26,770 nucleotides of DNA, from contig NW_003124897.1 in NCBI RefSeq assembly GCF_000003605.2, positions 560,143-586,912 of the forward strand, written 5' to 3'. Every line of letters begins with the position of its first letter. The first letter of the stretch is position 1. Shown here one piece after another: positions 1 through 12,622 of the stretch. The notes beneath the pieces were generated by a model that did not search any database, was not told where the DNA came from, and worked only from the letters and a program-made list of their open reading frames with translations. The stretch is from Saccoglossus kowalevskii (taxonomy: Eukaryota; Hemichordata; Enteropneusta; Harrimaniidae). The translations under genes were made by a program, and so were the position numbers.

Positions 1-3000
1 TAATTAACAATGTTACATGACAAGTTAATAATTTATTAATGTACACCATATCAAGTTAGTAGTAAATGCATAACCAGGAATTGATTATGCACATAATTAA
101 AGAGGTCAGATGACCTGCTGAATGTTTATTCTAATATCAGTGTCAATGAGCAAATATCCAGTTAGTTGTAAATGTAAATCTGCAATAGTAAACTCCACAA
201 TTAGATGATATGGATACAGATTTTGTCTTCCAAGGGGTTAGAGCAGAAGCGCAAAACTTGCAGGTGCATTAACCATACAACTAAAGCCCACAAAAGCTGT
301 ATTCAAAAAGATTCATCACATACCATACAGGTTCCATTAAAATAACTTTTGTTTAGAGTTACCGTTGTTTCATTTTTTCAGTTATTAATATTTATTCAAA
401 TATTCACAGTCTGAATTGATATTTCTGTGCTTAACAAAAATTTTATCACAATCTTTTTGAACCAGAATCTGACTAAAATACGTAATTTCTTAAATGTTGG
501 TTAGGTTTCAGTAGATAATGTTATCAATCCTGTAATTAGCTGGAACCTGTAGGAGAGTGCAAGAAGCTTTACATTTATTTATAAAAGCAATATGTTTATC
601 CAAAATGGTCAAACAGTTCTGTTAGACACCAGTATACACAATTAAGACAAGGTGTCCGCATTTTACAGTTTGAACAAAAACAGCGATAATTAATAATAAT
701 AATTGCTTGGTACAAGCCTAGAGATGGAGAAATCAGATTGAATGGCACTATCTGTAATATATATACGAGTTGTATCAAATACTAGATGGTGGTCTCAGAC
801 ATTTTAACAAGACGATAAGTTATTCAATGACAGACCAATTAATCATAAATGTAAATTATTCTAAATTATTATAAGTCAGGATTTCCTTAACCGGATTGTC
901 TAACTTTTTGGCATATGCTTTTTTATACATATTCTGTAATATATTGTTTCTCATATATTGGATAACATTTCAGGAAGGAAAGTAAACAGTAATTTATTTA
1001 AAAATTGTGAAATTTTTACTCTGAATGATTATTACTGAAAAACAAATACAAAAAGAAATATTTTTTGACACAGTATTTTTCAAAATTTGATTTTGATTTT
1101 GTAAGTGCCAAAATCCAAAAACGGACATGTTTGTGACCATTAAAACAAAAACATGATTTTATTCAAAAATAATTAATTTTCAATTAAGGTGCTGATCGAA
1201 AATATAGAATATGTAAAAAATGTGATTTTCAGTGTGAAACATAGGTTTGAATATAAGTGTCAATGAACATTTTCGCATTCACTTGAAAGAATCAGGGGTT
1301 GGAAATGAAGATTTATATTTCTCTTAATCTTGTCTACTACCAGACAAGTATTTAAATTGTTCTTAATGCCTTAACATTGAACGTAGACATGATACAATTT
1401 AGACACACCTTTTTTTTTACTGAATTTAAAAAAAAAAAATTATTTGTCTTGAAAATGAATATCATTTCATCTGTAACAGATTTTGAATATATCCAGTAAA
1501 AATTTCAAACATAAGTCATGAATGATATGTTTGTATAACTGGTGTATGATACAGTATAACTATGCTAGATTGAATTAATTGACTACACACATTTATCATG
1601 ACATGAAATGTAACGGAGCTAGATACAACGCACAAATCTCACAAACAGTATGTAAAAATATGCATACCCACAGAGCCTGAAGCCTTGTAAATGTGTAAAT
1701 GAAGTTCAGCTTCAATTGAAGTTCAAAGTTGATTAATGGAAACCATTACTGTGACTATGCAAATTACACAAATCGAACAAGAAGGTTATCTATAAGAAAC
1801 AAAACAGGAAATTAACAGAAAAAAGTGAAAATTCCCTTTATGTCACCCACATGCATACCAAACTTTCGTTACGTATGACTGTTGTATCGCCCCGCATTTA
1901 TAACATGAACGTAGCTGTTTGATTGGTTGACTTATTAAGGAGTTGAGTGTCAGTTATACGATTGTGCACTTGGTTTCACGTTTTCATAATAAATACGTTT
2001 CAGCGTTGTTGGCTTGCCAAATACATAAACAAATGACCAGTTCTTCCTAGTAGTATATTTCACCAATTGTAAGGTACATTGAAATCTTTTCTCTTTCTGA
2101 CTATTTACTAGTGGTAGTTTTAAGGTGAGCTGCATGCACAGGCACATAGTTACATATTATCATTAAAACATAATCAGTAATTCTTTCACACAATTGATTG
2201 AGTGAAAAAACACGTTTTTTTTCAGAGAAACACATGTACTGGGATTGTTTTATTGTATGACCATTTCATCGAAGTCGAAAATATCAAGTGGCATCTAATG
2301 TGAAACAAATCGATTAAATTATTTCGTATCGCCTATTCTCGCCTAATTGCGTCAAAAGCGCGAGGTGTTCTTAACGTAAACATCTCCCTGTAAGCTACAT
2401 GTCGTGCACCTATACATTTTCGAGCCGTGTGAATTACTATGTATTACCACGCTACATCGTACAGTGACAGTATTTATGTGATGTATATTCATAATTCAGA
2501 GATTGTATCACTATTCTATACAGAAAATAATGGTATTGCATTCAGTTATCATGATCAGAGCGTCTTACACGATACAACGACTTGCTGAATTGATCCATAA
2601 TACGATGGGAGTCAACGCTTAAATTGCTTTAGTTTTAATTTAGACTGTAACATAATCAAAAGTGATTTCAAAAGTTAATAGCAAAATCTCAAGCTAAAAC
2701 TACTTTATTAATTGTGCTGATAACATCAAAGGCACGTCTTTCATGAGAGTTTCAGATCTTGATTGGTATACTTTATACATTAAATTCCTATTTGTCATTA
2801 AGAGTAAGAGTCACACAGTGGTAGATGAGGACGCTGCTACTACTGCCGCACTCGACACATCGTAGAATGTGGTAGTTTGAAGTATACAAGTACCTTTTTA
2901 TCTATTTCAGAAATTATATATCTATTCACATTTTGGTTGTTTTTCGAGAGTGATTGGGCATTATACATGCTTCTCTCTTGTACCTTTAATGAAGAAGCAA

Positions 3001-5016
3001 TACGATGAGTGTCTAAGCAACAGTAGCCCCAACAATGATGCGTTACTTGTGACCTTTTTAAACAACCTGTGAAAATGTTCTCAAAGAAGATTCAAGACCT
3101 ATCACATGCAATGAGAAGTGTTGACACTGGATAAAACATACTCATGTCGTTTCGTGAAATCTCCTTTGCACAATTATTAGTGCTCTTCACTTTCTACTTA
3201 ACGGCAACCCTGCAAGACGTGCTGGGTATTTCACTCAACTCTCTTGAGCAACTTGTACATGATGGGCCAGGCTAAATATCGCTATTGAAATATTCGAACT
3301 CTACTAGCCCGATAGACTAATAGATAACATACCGGTATTGCAAATAAATAACCTGGCAAACAATTTCCGCTTGTGTCCAGCTACATCGGCAGTTATAACA
3401 TGTATAGAACATTTTTTGCAATTCGTGTGTTATTAATCACGTGACTAGAATTACCAGAATGTCATTACGGATTCCAGACATTTTGCTAAGCATGGATAAT
3501 GATGATGTTGTTACTTCATTATAAATGTTCCTTTGTGTTAACATTTTATAACGAACACTGGCAATCTTTGTAATATCTGTATTTTTACATAAATCCTCAT
3601 CGAGGGAAAAATACGTTTTTATAATTATAGCCAGAGTACACTAGATATTTCTTCAGAAGGAACGAAATATACTACAATAATACAAATTACTACTGTATAT
3701 TACAAGCTAAAAAGCAACATACACATGTTTTGTTATATTATATTTTATGCTACAGAAAGGAGCGAAAAATGTTGAAATCATGAACGATGATGGCCTCCTT
3801 ATACACGACCCCATAAGTTGATCCTGCGTCTAGAAAATGTGTTCTGACAATATTCGGTTGAATGATTTCCCTAGATAACGCCGGATAACTTAGTTATACA
3901 AAGTACCTCGAGTGTTTATGCTTGCAATCACCCATTTGTACAGCTGCCATTTCTCTTTAAGTTGTACATGTACGTTTCCTAGTTCACCCATGTGAAATAT
4001 TATTTTCAGATCAATGGTATTTCAGTGTTATTATCAAAGGACTCGGAAGTGAGTGAATATCGGGAAACTATTTCTTGGGCGTACGTCATGTGGTCTTGAG
4101 CCTTTAAGACAGTTTAAAGAATAGTTGATGTTTCCTAGATAAACTGTAATGAAATTCACATATCTGGTAACCTCGAAGTAATCTGGAATCTGACCCAGAC
4201 AGATCTAATCTGAAAAAAAACTTTGCATAAACTGTAGTATATATTTCAACAACAGAAACCATATTCCGTGCTTGGGGATAATTAACATAGCTGTGTGACT
4301 CTCTTCCTATCATTACGACATGACGCCAATTTAATACCGAATAGGGCATCAACAAGAATCGGTCTAATACAAGAACGCGCACCTGAACTGTTATTGAGCC
4401 TGGGCATACTCATTTTATGATGCTCAGCCCTAAGTTATAGTTTCAACCCCCATTGTGTATTGAGAAGACAATATTTGTTCTTGTGATATTAACAGCTCTG
4501 GGAAACCACCTTGTTATAAACGACCAATATCGCGATTCGATTGTCTAGCGAAGTCATCAGACGACGTTGTCAAGATTGCGTACTCCATCAATCTAGTTAT
4601 CTCGTGATCTGGGAAAGCTTGTCATGTTGTAGCAAATAGAGAAATAACCCCTAGACCGTGAAACCATAGCTTGTAGTTAACATGTATAGATTTCAAGATA
4701 AGCTCTAAACCACGGAGCAACAGTAATGTGTAATACACATCCGTCCCTTTGGCGACACAACTTGATGTTTACTTTCACATGGGAATGGTTTCGCTAACAT
4801 AAGACGGCTTTATTCTTCAATAGATATAACATTCTGTGGTGCACATGCTCGTGGCAACGATTTAACCGTAGTTTGTGGCGGCAAGAAAGTATTATTGTAT
4901 CCTCTGTCCTAGCATAATTCACCTAGCGTTTATTGCCTGTAAAACAAAAATGGCAGTGTTGTGCGCCCTCTGAAGCATAAAACCGCCACTATATTCGCTT
5001 CAACTTACGTGCAAGT
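1..5016. other. A+T-rich spacer with no recognisable gene
   Basis: I see no convincing coding exon, RNA gene or transposon here. The open frames are short (the best is a 92-codon minus-strand frame at 4104-4382), resemble no family I know, and lack coherent splice or promoter context. Short poly-A and poly-T runs are common. One isolated POU-type octamer ATGCAAAT lies at 1757-1764, which is unremarkable alone. A long intron cannot be told from intergenic DNA by reading alone. Confidence 0.6.
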
Positions 5017-5028
5017 CACGTGATTGAT
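5017..5028 (+). promoter_or_regulatory. CACGTGATTGAT motif, copy 1
   Basis: First of three exact copies of the 12-mer CACGTGATTGAT, here preceded by GT to give GTCACGTGAT. The left half is a canonical E-box (CACGTG, bound by bHLH factors of the USF/MITF/MYC type). The right half, TGATTGAT, resembles PBX/MEIS-type homeodomain sites. The flanks do not match those of the other copies, so it does not look like part of a longer shared repeat. The sequence match is certain; function is inferred. Confidence 0.45.
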
Positions 5029-6993
5029 AAAATTAAACTATCATTGTAATTATTTTCACATTTTATTTTAGTTCCATCTAGTTTTTTATTTCACAGCGTG
5101 TTCGTACATCAACACTGTACATCACATGACAATGCTGTTTTAAAATATCAATTATATAACACATTTTTTGTCATTCTTTTCACAAGATCATGTGATAGAG
5201 GTTTGTTGATGTTTTCATTTTGATTACAAGAATTCCAATTGTATATATTTTATATTTATCTCCACTCTAATACAGACATTTTTGTTGAATATTCAAAACT
5301 TGAGTAATGATGTCTAATAATGAGAGCGTCACACATGCACGTAAATCTTTATTGCTATGTTTGTATTTGTTGATGTAATTGTTGTAAATATATTATTGGA
5401 AACAAACATTTCATTTAAACAAAATCAACATTGATTTGAACATTTGACCTTATGCTTGTTTTCAAACGTTTCAATACTTTAATATCACCATAGTAGAGAA
5501 TCAATGCTGATCAATGCCACTTTTTTGAGGACATTTGATAAATATTGACATTATTGACATATAATGTTTAATTGAACGTGATTATTGATTTGGGATTGTT
5601 TTTTTATACCCGGTATATAAAACTTTTCGAAAAATAAACAATAATAAATTTGTAATTATCCTAATAAAACATTTTTTTCATAAAGAATTCTAATATATGT
5701 TAATTTCCCATGCCTTCGAAAACTCCACGTGTTTTGATGAGAATGTTTCATTATGTTATAAAAAAAAAATGTCAAATTTACTTATCATGAAAACAGATGG
5801 CGATTTGCTCAAAAAAGTGCCAAAACTCGACACGCCTTCTCTGTTTACCACGTCTGAAATTGTTTAAAGTGGGTGAACATGAGAAGCATGTGATCCCCAA
5901 TTTGAATGAACCTACGAGAATCGAACACATTCAATATTTAGTATCTATATACAAATCTAGACTAAATCTGTCGCCATCAGACTATGTAATATAGGCCCAG
6001 TGGGCACGCTGTGGCGTGATGACATAAAAAAATTAATATTAATAAGGATAATATTTCATGTCTAGACATATAGATATAATAGTCTGGCAGCTTACTGTCA
6101 GCAAAAAAGGTGTTATGATTGCATCTCTTAGAACAAACTTGGCTTCTTGCTACTAGCAAAAACATTTGCGAATTTAAAGTCTTAAAGGCCACAACACAAA
6201 AATCGAGATTTTGTACTTTAATGTTAAATATATATATAAATGTTTAACTCGTCCTATTCCGAATTCAAAAATCGTAACATTGAAACAAAGTTTCATACCC
6301 GCATTCAGTAATATGTCGTTTTCGGAATATAATATTACAATTATCACCTATTTCCCGCTGCTCCCATAGTGTAATATTATATAAATTATATAAAGTTACA
6401 ACATTCTCACATTTTAGTGCATTTACCTAGTCAAAAATACGAACACAGAGTAGGGTTGTTAGCTACTAACGCAATGTATTCGTAGTTTTATTAGTGAAGC
6501 CCGCGAAGTCAATGTGTAAACAGCAACTAGGGTTATGTTAGTTTATACCTCTGTACTAACACCTGATGAAATATTGTTTCCACGCGCAATATTATCACAC
6601 ATAACGTCACTATGTAAAAAGTATTGCGTGTGATAATTGTTTTCATCCCATATATCATAGCAGTACAGTGTAAAAAATGTATAGTAATGTGTGTTATCAT
6701 ACCTGGAATATGTAGCGCGTATAAACCCACAGTTAATAATGGGCCAATGTTCGACAAGACGACAATTACTGTGAATGTGTTTACTGTGCAGCTCGTAGGC
6801 ACGTATATCCAAACCGCCGATCGCCGTTTTTGTTTTAGACCAATACAACATTTTCAAAAACCGTTACAAAAATAAAGTACCAAAAGTCATACGGAGTCAT
6901 AATTAACAAAATTGCTGTGCGAAATTCAACTTCAGATGTCAGCTGAAAAACGAGTGTTCTATAAAGCCGTATATTTGAGACTTCGTGTGAAAT

Positions 6994-7003
6994 CCCCCCC
7001 CCC
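6994..7003. repeat. C10 homopolymer
   Basis: Ten consecutive C residues, followed closely by further CCC runs (CACAACCCCAAC). It is a mononucleotide tract, unusual in this A+T-rich setting and a likely site of length polymorphism or sequencing error. Confidence 0.9.
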
Positions 7004-7795
7004 ACAACCCCAACTTCTCCTCGCATGGAAATATTTCACTGATTTGAAAATTTCAGAGTTTTGATTTGCTTCAAAATGAGTGATTAACCGTAAAAATAGT
7101 GATGGCTTAAAAATAACTATATATCTTAATCGTAATAGGGTAAATTAACGGTAATCCTTGTCCGCGATCGGCGAACTTTTATGCAAACGAGCCGGGACGC
7201 GCTACGATGCCATGAATAAGCACCCAGAATTACGATCAACTGTGTTAGTTTTTAGCCTTTGGAGCCGCGATACGAAAATATTTTCATTTGTTCCGATCTT
7301 TTGGAACGAAACAAATGACAATTACTGCACAAGATAGATATAAACCTGATAGTGTATATTGCACTAATATATATTGGTGATAACAGATCATATTCTTAGA
7401 AAGTTTGTATGTATATTTCATTGGAAAAACAACACAATTTAACAGTTAACCAGTGGAAAACACCAAGAACCTGTATTTCCATGCTATCGCTAATATTACA
7501 TTTACTGTGGAAATATTCAAAAGGAATACCACATTGTTTTGCTAAAAAAGTGCCAAATAAAACATGGAAAACATAATAGACACATAACCTTTTGTTTAAA
7601 TATCTAATTTTGCTTTTTCACCAGAATATCAGAAAATTGTGTTCGTTTGTTAATGAAATTGATAGCGGAATCTTCAGAATTTAACAAAAATCACTGATGA
7701 GATATTGTTCATGTGATACCACACCTGCAATCTCCGAAAAAAGGTGCCCATTGAGTACTTTTGACTGATCATTTGATGTCAGAATTAAAACAAAG

Positions 7796-7817
7796 TTATA
7801 TGCAAATTATATGCAAA
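7796..7817 (+). promoter_or_regulatory. Tandem duplicated POU octamer (2 x 11 bp)
   Basis: The 11-mer TTATATGCAAA occurs twice head to tail, placing two octamers ATGCAAAT at 7800-7807 and 7811-7818, about one helical turn apart. A third octamer lies at 7970-7977. ATGCAAAT is the classical binding site of POU-homeodomain factors. Whether it is bound here is unknown, and an A+T-rich genome produces octamers by chance. The exact duplication is what is seen. Confidence 0.35.
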
Positions 7818-9100
7818 TTAGCATACCAGTAGATAAATAATGAGTCGTTGCATTGATTAGTATTTTTACTTTCAGTAAAATGTAGATAATAGGTAAGCAT
7901 CTAAAGATGATCTAAAACTATTTCATATTTGACTGTGTGATTTATTAATTATTTAAAATACATGTAAATATGCAAATTTAGTCATCATAACAATACGGAT
8001 TGTCAATTCGTGTCACTGTTTTATGTTCCATTAAACATAGAGCTGTGAAATGTTCTTAAAATAATTAAATATACCTGTGGATTCAACAAATTATAAAAAG
8101 TTCATTTTGAAAAACATGTGCCAAAAAATCTCCTACATATTTAAGTAACATTTACAGTTTTACACATCAACACGAATCAGTAGTCAGTAATGTTTTATTT
8201 TCATTACATTTACGTTACCATTCCCCACAAAAGGAACTACAGTAATATTATATTTATGCTACAGACCTCTCGAAACAAACATCAGTAATGAGAACAGTTT
8301 CGTAACAGGCCTTTTTAAAATATCAGTTGTTTCCCGTATTACATCCAACGACACTAGTAACAATATTTTTTCTTCATCTAACCTGGCTCCATTCAACAAT
8401 ATACAATATTACAACTTTACTACCATTCTACACTAGCTAAACCAATATTACAAATTCATTAACATTTAATGAATTTTAAATGAATCAAAGTAATGTTACA
8501 TTTTAGTTACCATTCTCCCAAAATAAACCACAGAAAACAATACCCCCTCATATACCTTGTTAATAACCTATTTCGTTTATGTTACATTAACATATTACTC
8601 CTTATGCGCCCATTTCACCGTACACATTAAACATGTATATTTCACACATACCGAAAAAACTGTCTGTATTTTAGCTTGGAGCGTTATGTTGGTGGGTGCT
8701 ATCGATACAATGGGAATATTCTGATGGTTAGGCAATATTTTCTATCAACAAATACGAATGACAGGTTTTAAGGGATATTATAGGCCTATTGCAAAAATGG
8801 GCCTCTACTTTTACTGGAATTGACAGGCAGTTTATTTTTGTTTTTAATAATGGGGCGGACGTATGCTTGTGTGTGCGCGAATTATAGACGTATATCCGTA
8901 AAACAAAACAGTATGCAAAAGAACATGAAGACATGTTATTTCTACTGTCGCGCAAATCAAATATATTAAGATGTTCAAAGAAAAGACAAGACGGCTAGAT
9001 CACACTATAAAACAATGCCAACGTCGCAATGCTAAGCTTATCGGTAAACGCTCGCTTGCAGGAACACATAAATATCACGTACACAGAAATCGTCTCGTTG

Positions 9101-9115
9101 CGTTGCTTAGCAACG
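9101..9115. promoter_or_regulatory. RFX X-box
   Basis: CGTTGCTTAGCAACG contains GTTGCT and its exact reverse complement AGCAAC separated by one base. This is the imperfect-palindrome layout of X-boxes bound by RFX winged-helix factors, which control ciliary genes in animals. It sits in a locally G+C-richer block with other CpGs. A 63-codon open frame spans it (8971-9162) but resembles no family, so I read this as regulatory DNA rather than coding. No adjacent gene could be identified, so the target is unknown. Confidence 0.5.
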
Positions 9116-9546
9116 GAGAAAGAGAGTATCTAGCAAATCGTTTCTTCTCCCGTGGTGGATGAGAGAACCATCTGTCTCTTGGAGCATGATGAAACCGACA
9201 GTTTAAATCGTTCAAAGCAAGACAGTTATACAGGTTTGATACTGCATGATTCCGTAAACTATCACGCAAGCACGTAAATTGACGTGTATAGGAGGCACGT
9301 CTTTGTATACAATGACCTGTTTAGTTTCTTACTGAGAAGACGTGTTTTCTTGCATCTTGAGGTTTTTTTTAGTGTATTGTACAATGAACGCATTAGATCC
9401 GACAAAGATTTCTGACAAAAAAAAGCACAATATATTTTGGAACATTTTAAATAATGAACTTTCTCCGGGAATTCACAAATAGTCTAACATCACGAGAACA
9501 ACATGTTATTGTTTACAGAATGCGCGTGATTGTAACTTCCTTTTTA

Positions 9547-9557
9547 ATTGGTTAACC
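9547..9557 (-). promoter_or_regulatory. Inverted CCAAT box overlapping a GGTTAACC palindrome
   Basis: ATTGG at 9547-9551 is a CCAAT box on the minus strand, the NF-Y pentamer. It overlaps the perfect 8-bp palindrome GGTTAACC at 9550-9557. It lies 13 bp before the CG-rich inverted repeat. CCAAT boxes usually sit 60-100 bp upstream of start sites, so the pair suggests a promoter, but no transcript start or exon could be recognised nearby. Confidence 0.3.
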
Positions 9558-9569
9558 GTTGAGCTGCGT

Positions 9570-9588
9570 TACGCGCGCGGCGCGCGTA
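9570..9588. repeat. 19-bp CG-rich inverted repeat
   Basis: TACGCGCGC at 9570-9578 and its exact reverse complement GCGCGCGTA at 9580-9588 flank a single G. The core is nearly pure alternating CpG, which favours Z-DNA or cruciform structure. It stands out sharply against the A+T-rich surroundings. It could be a paired transcription-factor site (it contains GCGCGC cores) or simply a structural element. Confidence 0.7.
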
Positions 9589-10112
9589 CTATGGTTTGAC
9601 GCGGCACAACGAATCCCAATAACGTGTTTACGTATTACAGTATTAGAGTATTAAGGTATGTTTCATATTTTTGAGGCGGGCATTCGTACATGATAATGAG
9701 CGAAAATTGCAGGATTAATTTTAACGAAACGCGCAACTAGAACATTCAAATCGGGTGTTTGAAGTATACATTAACTTCTTCAGTTTCATTGACTTTTGCA
9801 TTAAGAGGCACCCTCCTGATGTGTATTATCACTATCGACTTACGCTGTCAAGAGCCTGGATGTTCTAGAAGGATTTTCTACTACCGAGTACAAAATGCAA
9901 TAGTATTTTCTTCGCGACTGTGCATTTCCCACCGTTGAATCAGTTGTATAGAGCTATCATAGGTTTAAACTAAATACAGTCTATACTAATTATACCTAAT
10001 ATTAATATTTCCTATTCTCACAATTAACCGCAGTTTTTATATTATATTTTTATATTCTATAATCACTTATAATTGTTCAACAAACCTGCGGGCGTTCCAG
10101 ATGCCGTGATGT

Positions 10113-10120
10113 TATATAAG
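10113..10120 (+). promoter_or_regulatory. Possible TATA box
   Basis: TATATAAG is followed at once by a CG-bearing stretch (ACGCGCACGC) and then by a relatively G+C-rich 60 bp, a composition change that can mark a core promoter. No good initiator at the expected 28-32 bp distance and no downstream coding exon were found. A+T-rich DNA yields TATA-like strings by chance, so this is weak. Confidence 0.2.
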
Positions 10121-10421
10121 ACGCGCACGCAAAGAAAACTGAAACCAGAACTGGACCCTCTGCCGGGGACCACTCAGAACGAAAAAGCTGGAATAACATA
10201 ATTTAATCAATCCCACCTAAATGTACGCTACGCTGAATTAAGCAGAACACTAAATGGAAAACATCAATACACCCTAATGTCGCGATGAAAGTCGTGAGTC
10301 GCCGCTCATACCCTGTCTACATCCCAGTCGTGTTGTTCAATGATTATCTTGAAGTTACAGGTATTTGTTTGTAACACAACTCGATCCAAGCAATGTACGA
10401 TATGAATATATAAACTTGCGA

Positions 10422-10433
10422 CACGTGATTGAT
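10422..10433 (+). promoter_or_regulatory. CACGTGATTGAT motif, copy 2
   Basis: Second exact copy of the E-box plus TGATTGAT 12-mer. It shares two further bases downstream (AT) with copy 3 but no longer flank. The same combined bHLH/homeodomain reading applies. It is not close to any recognised gene. Confidence 0.45.
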
Positions 10434-12622
10434 ATTTATCATAGTTTTACAGCCAAGTAGAAGACAACCCATGAAATTACTAACCATAAATTCCCTGCTG
10501 CAAACTTTAATGCACCTGGCCCGGAAATCGTGGAGTTGTTGTTCAGATGATATGTTAAGTAGATAAGTCAAGGCATGAAAAAGTTGGTCCTGAAGAATTT
10601 AGAGAATTTTTCTTGATGGGTGAATTAGAAACTAATTTGAATTAAATTGAATCAGCTCATGTATATGCAGGTAACACCGCGTTACATCGGGAAGTAGTTT
10701 CGGGCTACACCCTCACAACACTCTTCCGTCACGTGGTGTTACCTATACTAGTATATCATTCGTTTAGCGTTCACGTTTACACCCATATTATTAAAACTAA
10801 TACACAACCTGCGTGGATCAACTGGATCCTGTCATAAAATCCACCGACTTCATTAATTATTTCTAACATATCGATTTAACTTAATTTTCGAATATTCAGA
10901 TTTCAGTTTAATAATTTTTTTATAAGTTATTACAGTATTCCACATAGTACTCACTCTTTTAATGTCCCGGTGTTTATGAGAAAATAATTGACATTTGATC
11001 AATGGCGTTTTCCCGTCATATGCAAACCAGATAAAGGTTTTACGGGCCAAGCCATTATTGCAATATCATATCATATATTATTTCTATTATATATTTATTA
11101 ACGTGTAGAAGATTTTAATAATAGACTAAATAAAAATATAAACCTGGTAATTAACTATTTATTGATTAGAAGAAAGTGTATACCCCAACATTTTAAAGTC
11201 AAAAGAGCCTCCTCATCATTGAGTTGATGGGTATGAATATTAAAATATTAATTAAGCATATCATCTCGTTAGTTGTTTTGTATATTCATTGCTGAACACG
11301 TTAAATTATATTTATATTATGATTCATTATAATAACACCAAGCAATATTTTTTAGATATGAAGAAATGCCTTCACCATAGAAACCAATGCGAAAATAAAG
11401 ATGTAAAGACAATTTTGGCATTTCGCAGGGAGTTTACTCTCTTGTTTCCCGCAGCATTATCCAGTTAATTTGTTTGTCATTTTCTGTAGAGTATGAAGAA
11501 TATAACAAATTTCCAATCCAACATTCAGTAAACAGAAAGAGAGCAAGGCATATACTAGGTGAGGCGTGCTGGTACCGTGCAAGGTGATGTGAGTGCTGCA
11601 CTTAATTGCAAATAATAATTAATTTAAAACCTAAAATTGTTATAATAATAAACAAATTATGTTACAATCACAAAATAACGTAACATATCTGCTTTTAAAC
11701 ATTCAACTAGTTTTCACTAGTGTTATACTATCTTTATAACGGTATTAATAGCTTGCTGTGTCCAGGAAGCTAAGCAATTTACAAGGAATACACATAATAC
11801 TACTTACCAAGTCAACATTATTCACGGCTGTGCCATGAATTGTAAGCGTCCTTCGCTGTGAAACTAAGTCTGACTACGGAATGACTCTCCGTTTCACACC
11901 AGACTCCAAGTACAAATGACAGCATGCTAAGAGTGTGACGGAGAAAACACAGCACGGTATGAATGTATATCAAGACGACCTGTTCAGTTAAGTCGACAAC
12001 GCATGCGCCAAATTTGTGTTTCCGTGCATTTACAATGTGTTTATTCTTCTGTCCTCTTGCACGTCTTTCGGCGCATGTTTACAATTGTATATGCCCAAAT
12101 ATGGGTTTCTAAACCCTAATATTCCTAATATATGGGTTCCACGTTGTTGTGTGGTCTGCGTTCCCAACAAACGTAATTGTGAAGCAAATAATTGTATGTA
12201 TTATTATATCTTTTACGAGGTTTTTTTTACCAAATTATTGCAAGCCCATATGTTGATTAATCGGTTATGTGTTTTCCGTTACCTTTGAGGTACGAATGGC
12301 TGCACATGGTGACGATAACGTCCATGACCATCACTTATGACTGGCAAGATAATGCATGCGTGTCAATTTCACTAATTATAAGTTTATTTCATTTACTGAT
12401 TTTAATCTTGACGTGCAGGAGCTGTAATTAATGAAAGCAATGCAGTGTAACTCGGAGATAACGGAGGCATATCCGGCATGTGTAAAAGTAGCCAAAACGT
12501 AGGTAAAAGTCGCAAAGGGAGAATATTTTATTTCACACAGGACGTATTTCATACGATCTATATTAACTATTTTGACAAATTGTCTTTATAATAGTTTTCA
12601 ACTGAGTTGTATCCTTACTCGA

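Larger units (their letters stand above)
5029..8970. other. A+T-rich spacer with no recognisable gene
   Basis: No coding exon recognised. Overlapping open frames at 6533-6875 on both strands look like mutual shadows and match nothing familiar. The stretch holds a run of ten C at 6994-7003, a small CpG-bearing patch around 7160-7200, a duplicated octamer near 7800, and possible very degenerate repeats between about 8187 and 8610. The phrase AAAAAGTGCCAAA recurs near 5811 and 7540, which may reflect an old interspersed repeat, but I could not extend the match. Confidence 0.55.
9589..12622. other. Spacer with no recognisable gene
   Basis: No exon or RNA gene recognised. Within it are a TATATAAG box at 10113-10120, the second CACGTGATTGAT copy, an NRF1-like sequence ACGCATGCGCC at 11999-12009, and a partly self-complementary stretch at 11858-11905. 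Open frames at 10344-10571 and 10853-11050 (minus) and 12016-12288 (plus) match nothing I know. Confidence 0.5.

Noticed and set aside
4104-4382. 92-codon minus-strand open frame
   Set aside because: No recognisable domain, no promoter or splice context, and a length within chance for a window this size.
5905-5935. Minus-strand T-arm-like GTTCGATTC
   Set aside because: The stem mismatches and no cloverleaf can be built around it.
6450-6540. TAGGGTT strings suggesting telomeric repeat
   Set aside because: Only isolated single occurrences, with no tandem TTAGGG.
6533-6875. Overlapping 83-104-codon frames on both strands
   Set aside because: They are mutual shadows of one segment and none resembles a known family. 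The longest minus-strand frame (6543-6857) is no more convincing than its antisense partner.
8971-9162. 63-codon plus-strand frame rich in K and R
   Set aside because: It runs through the X-box and has no family resemblance. Regulatory DNA is the simpler reading.
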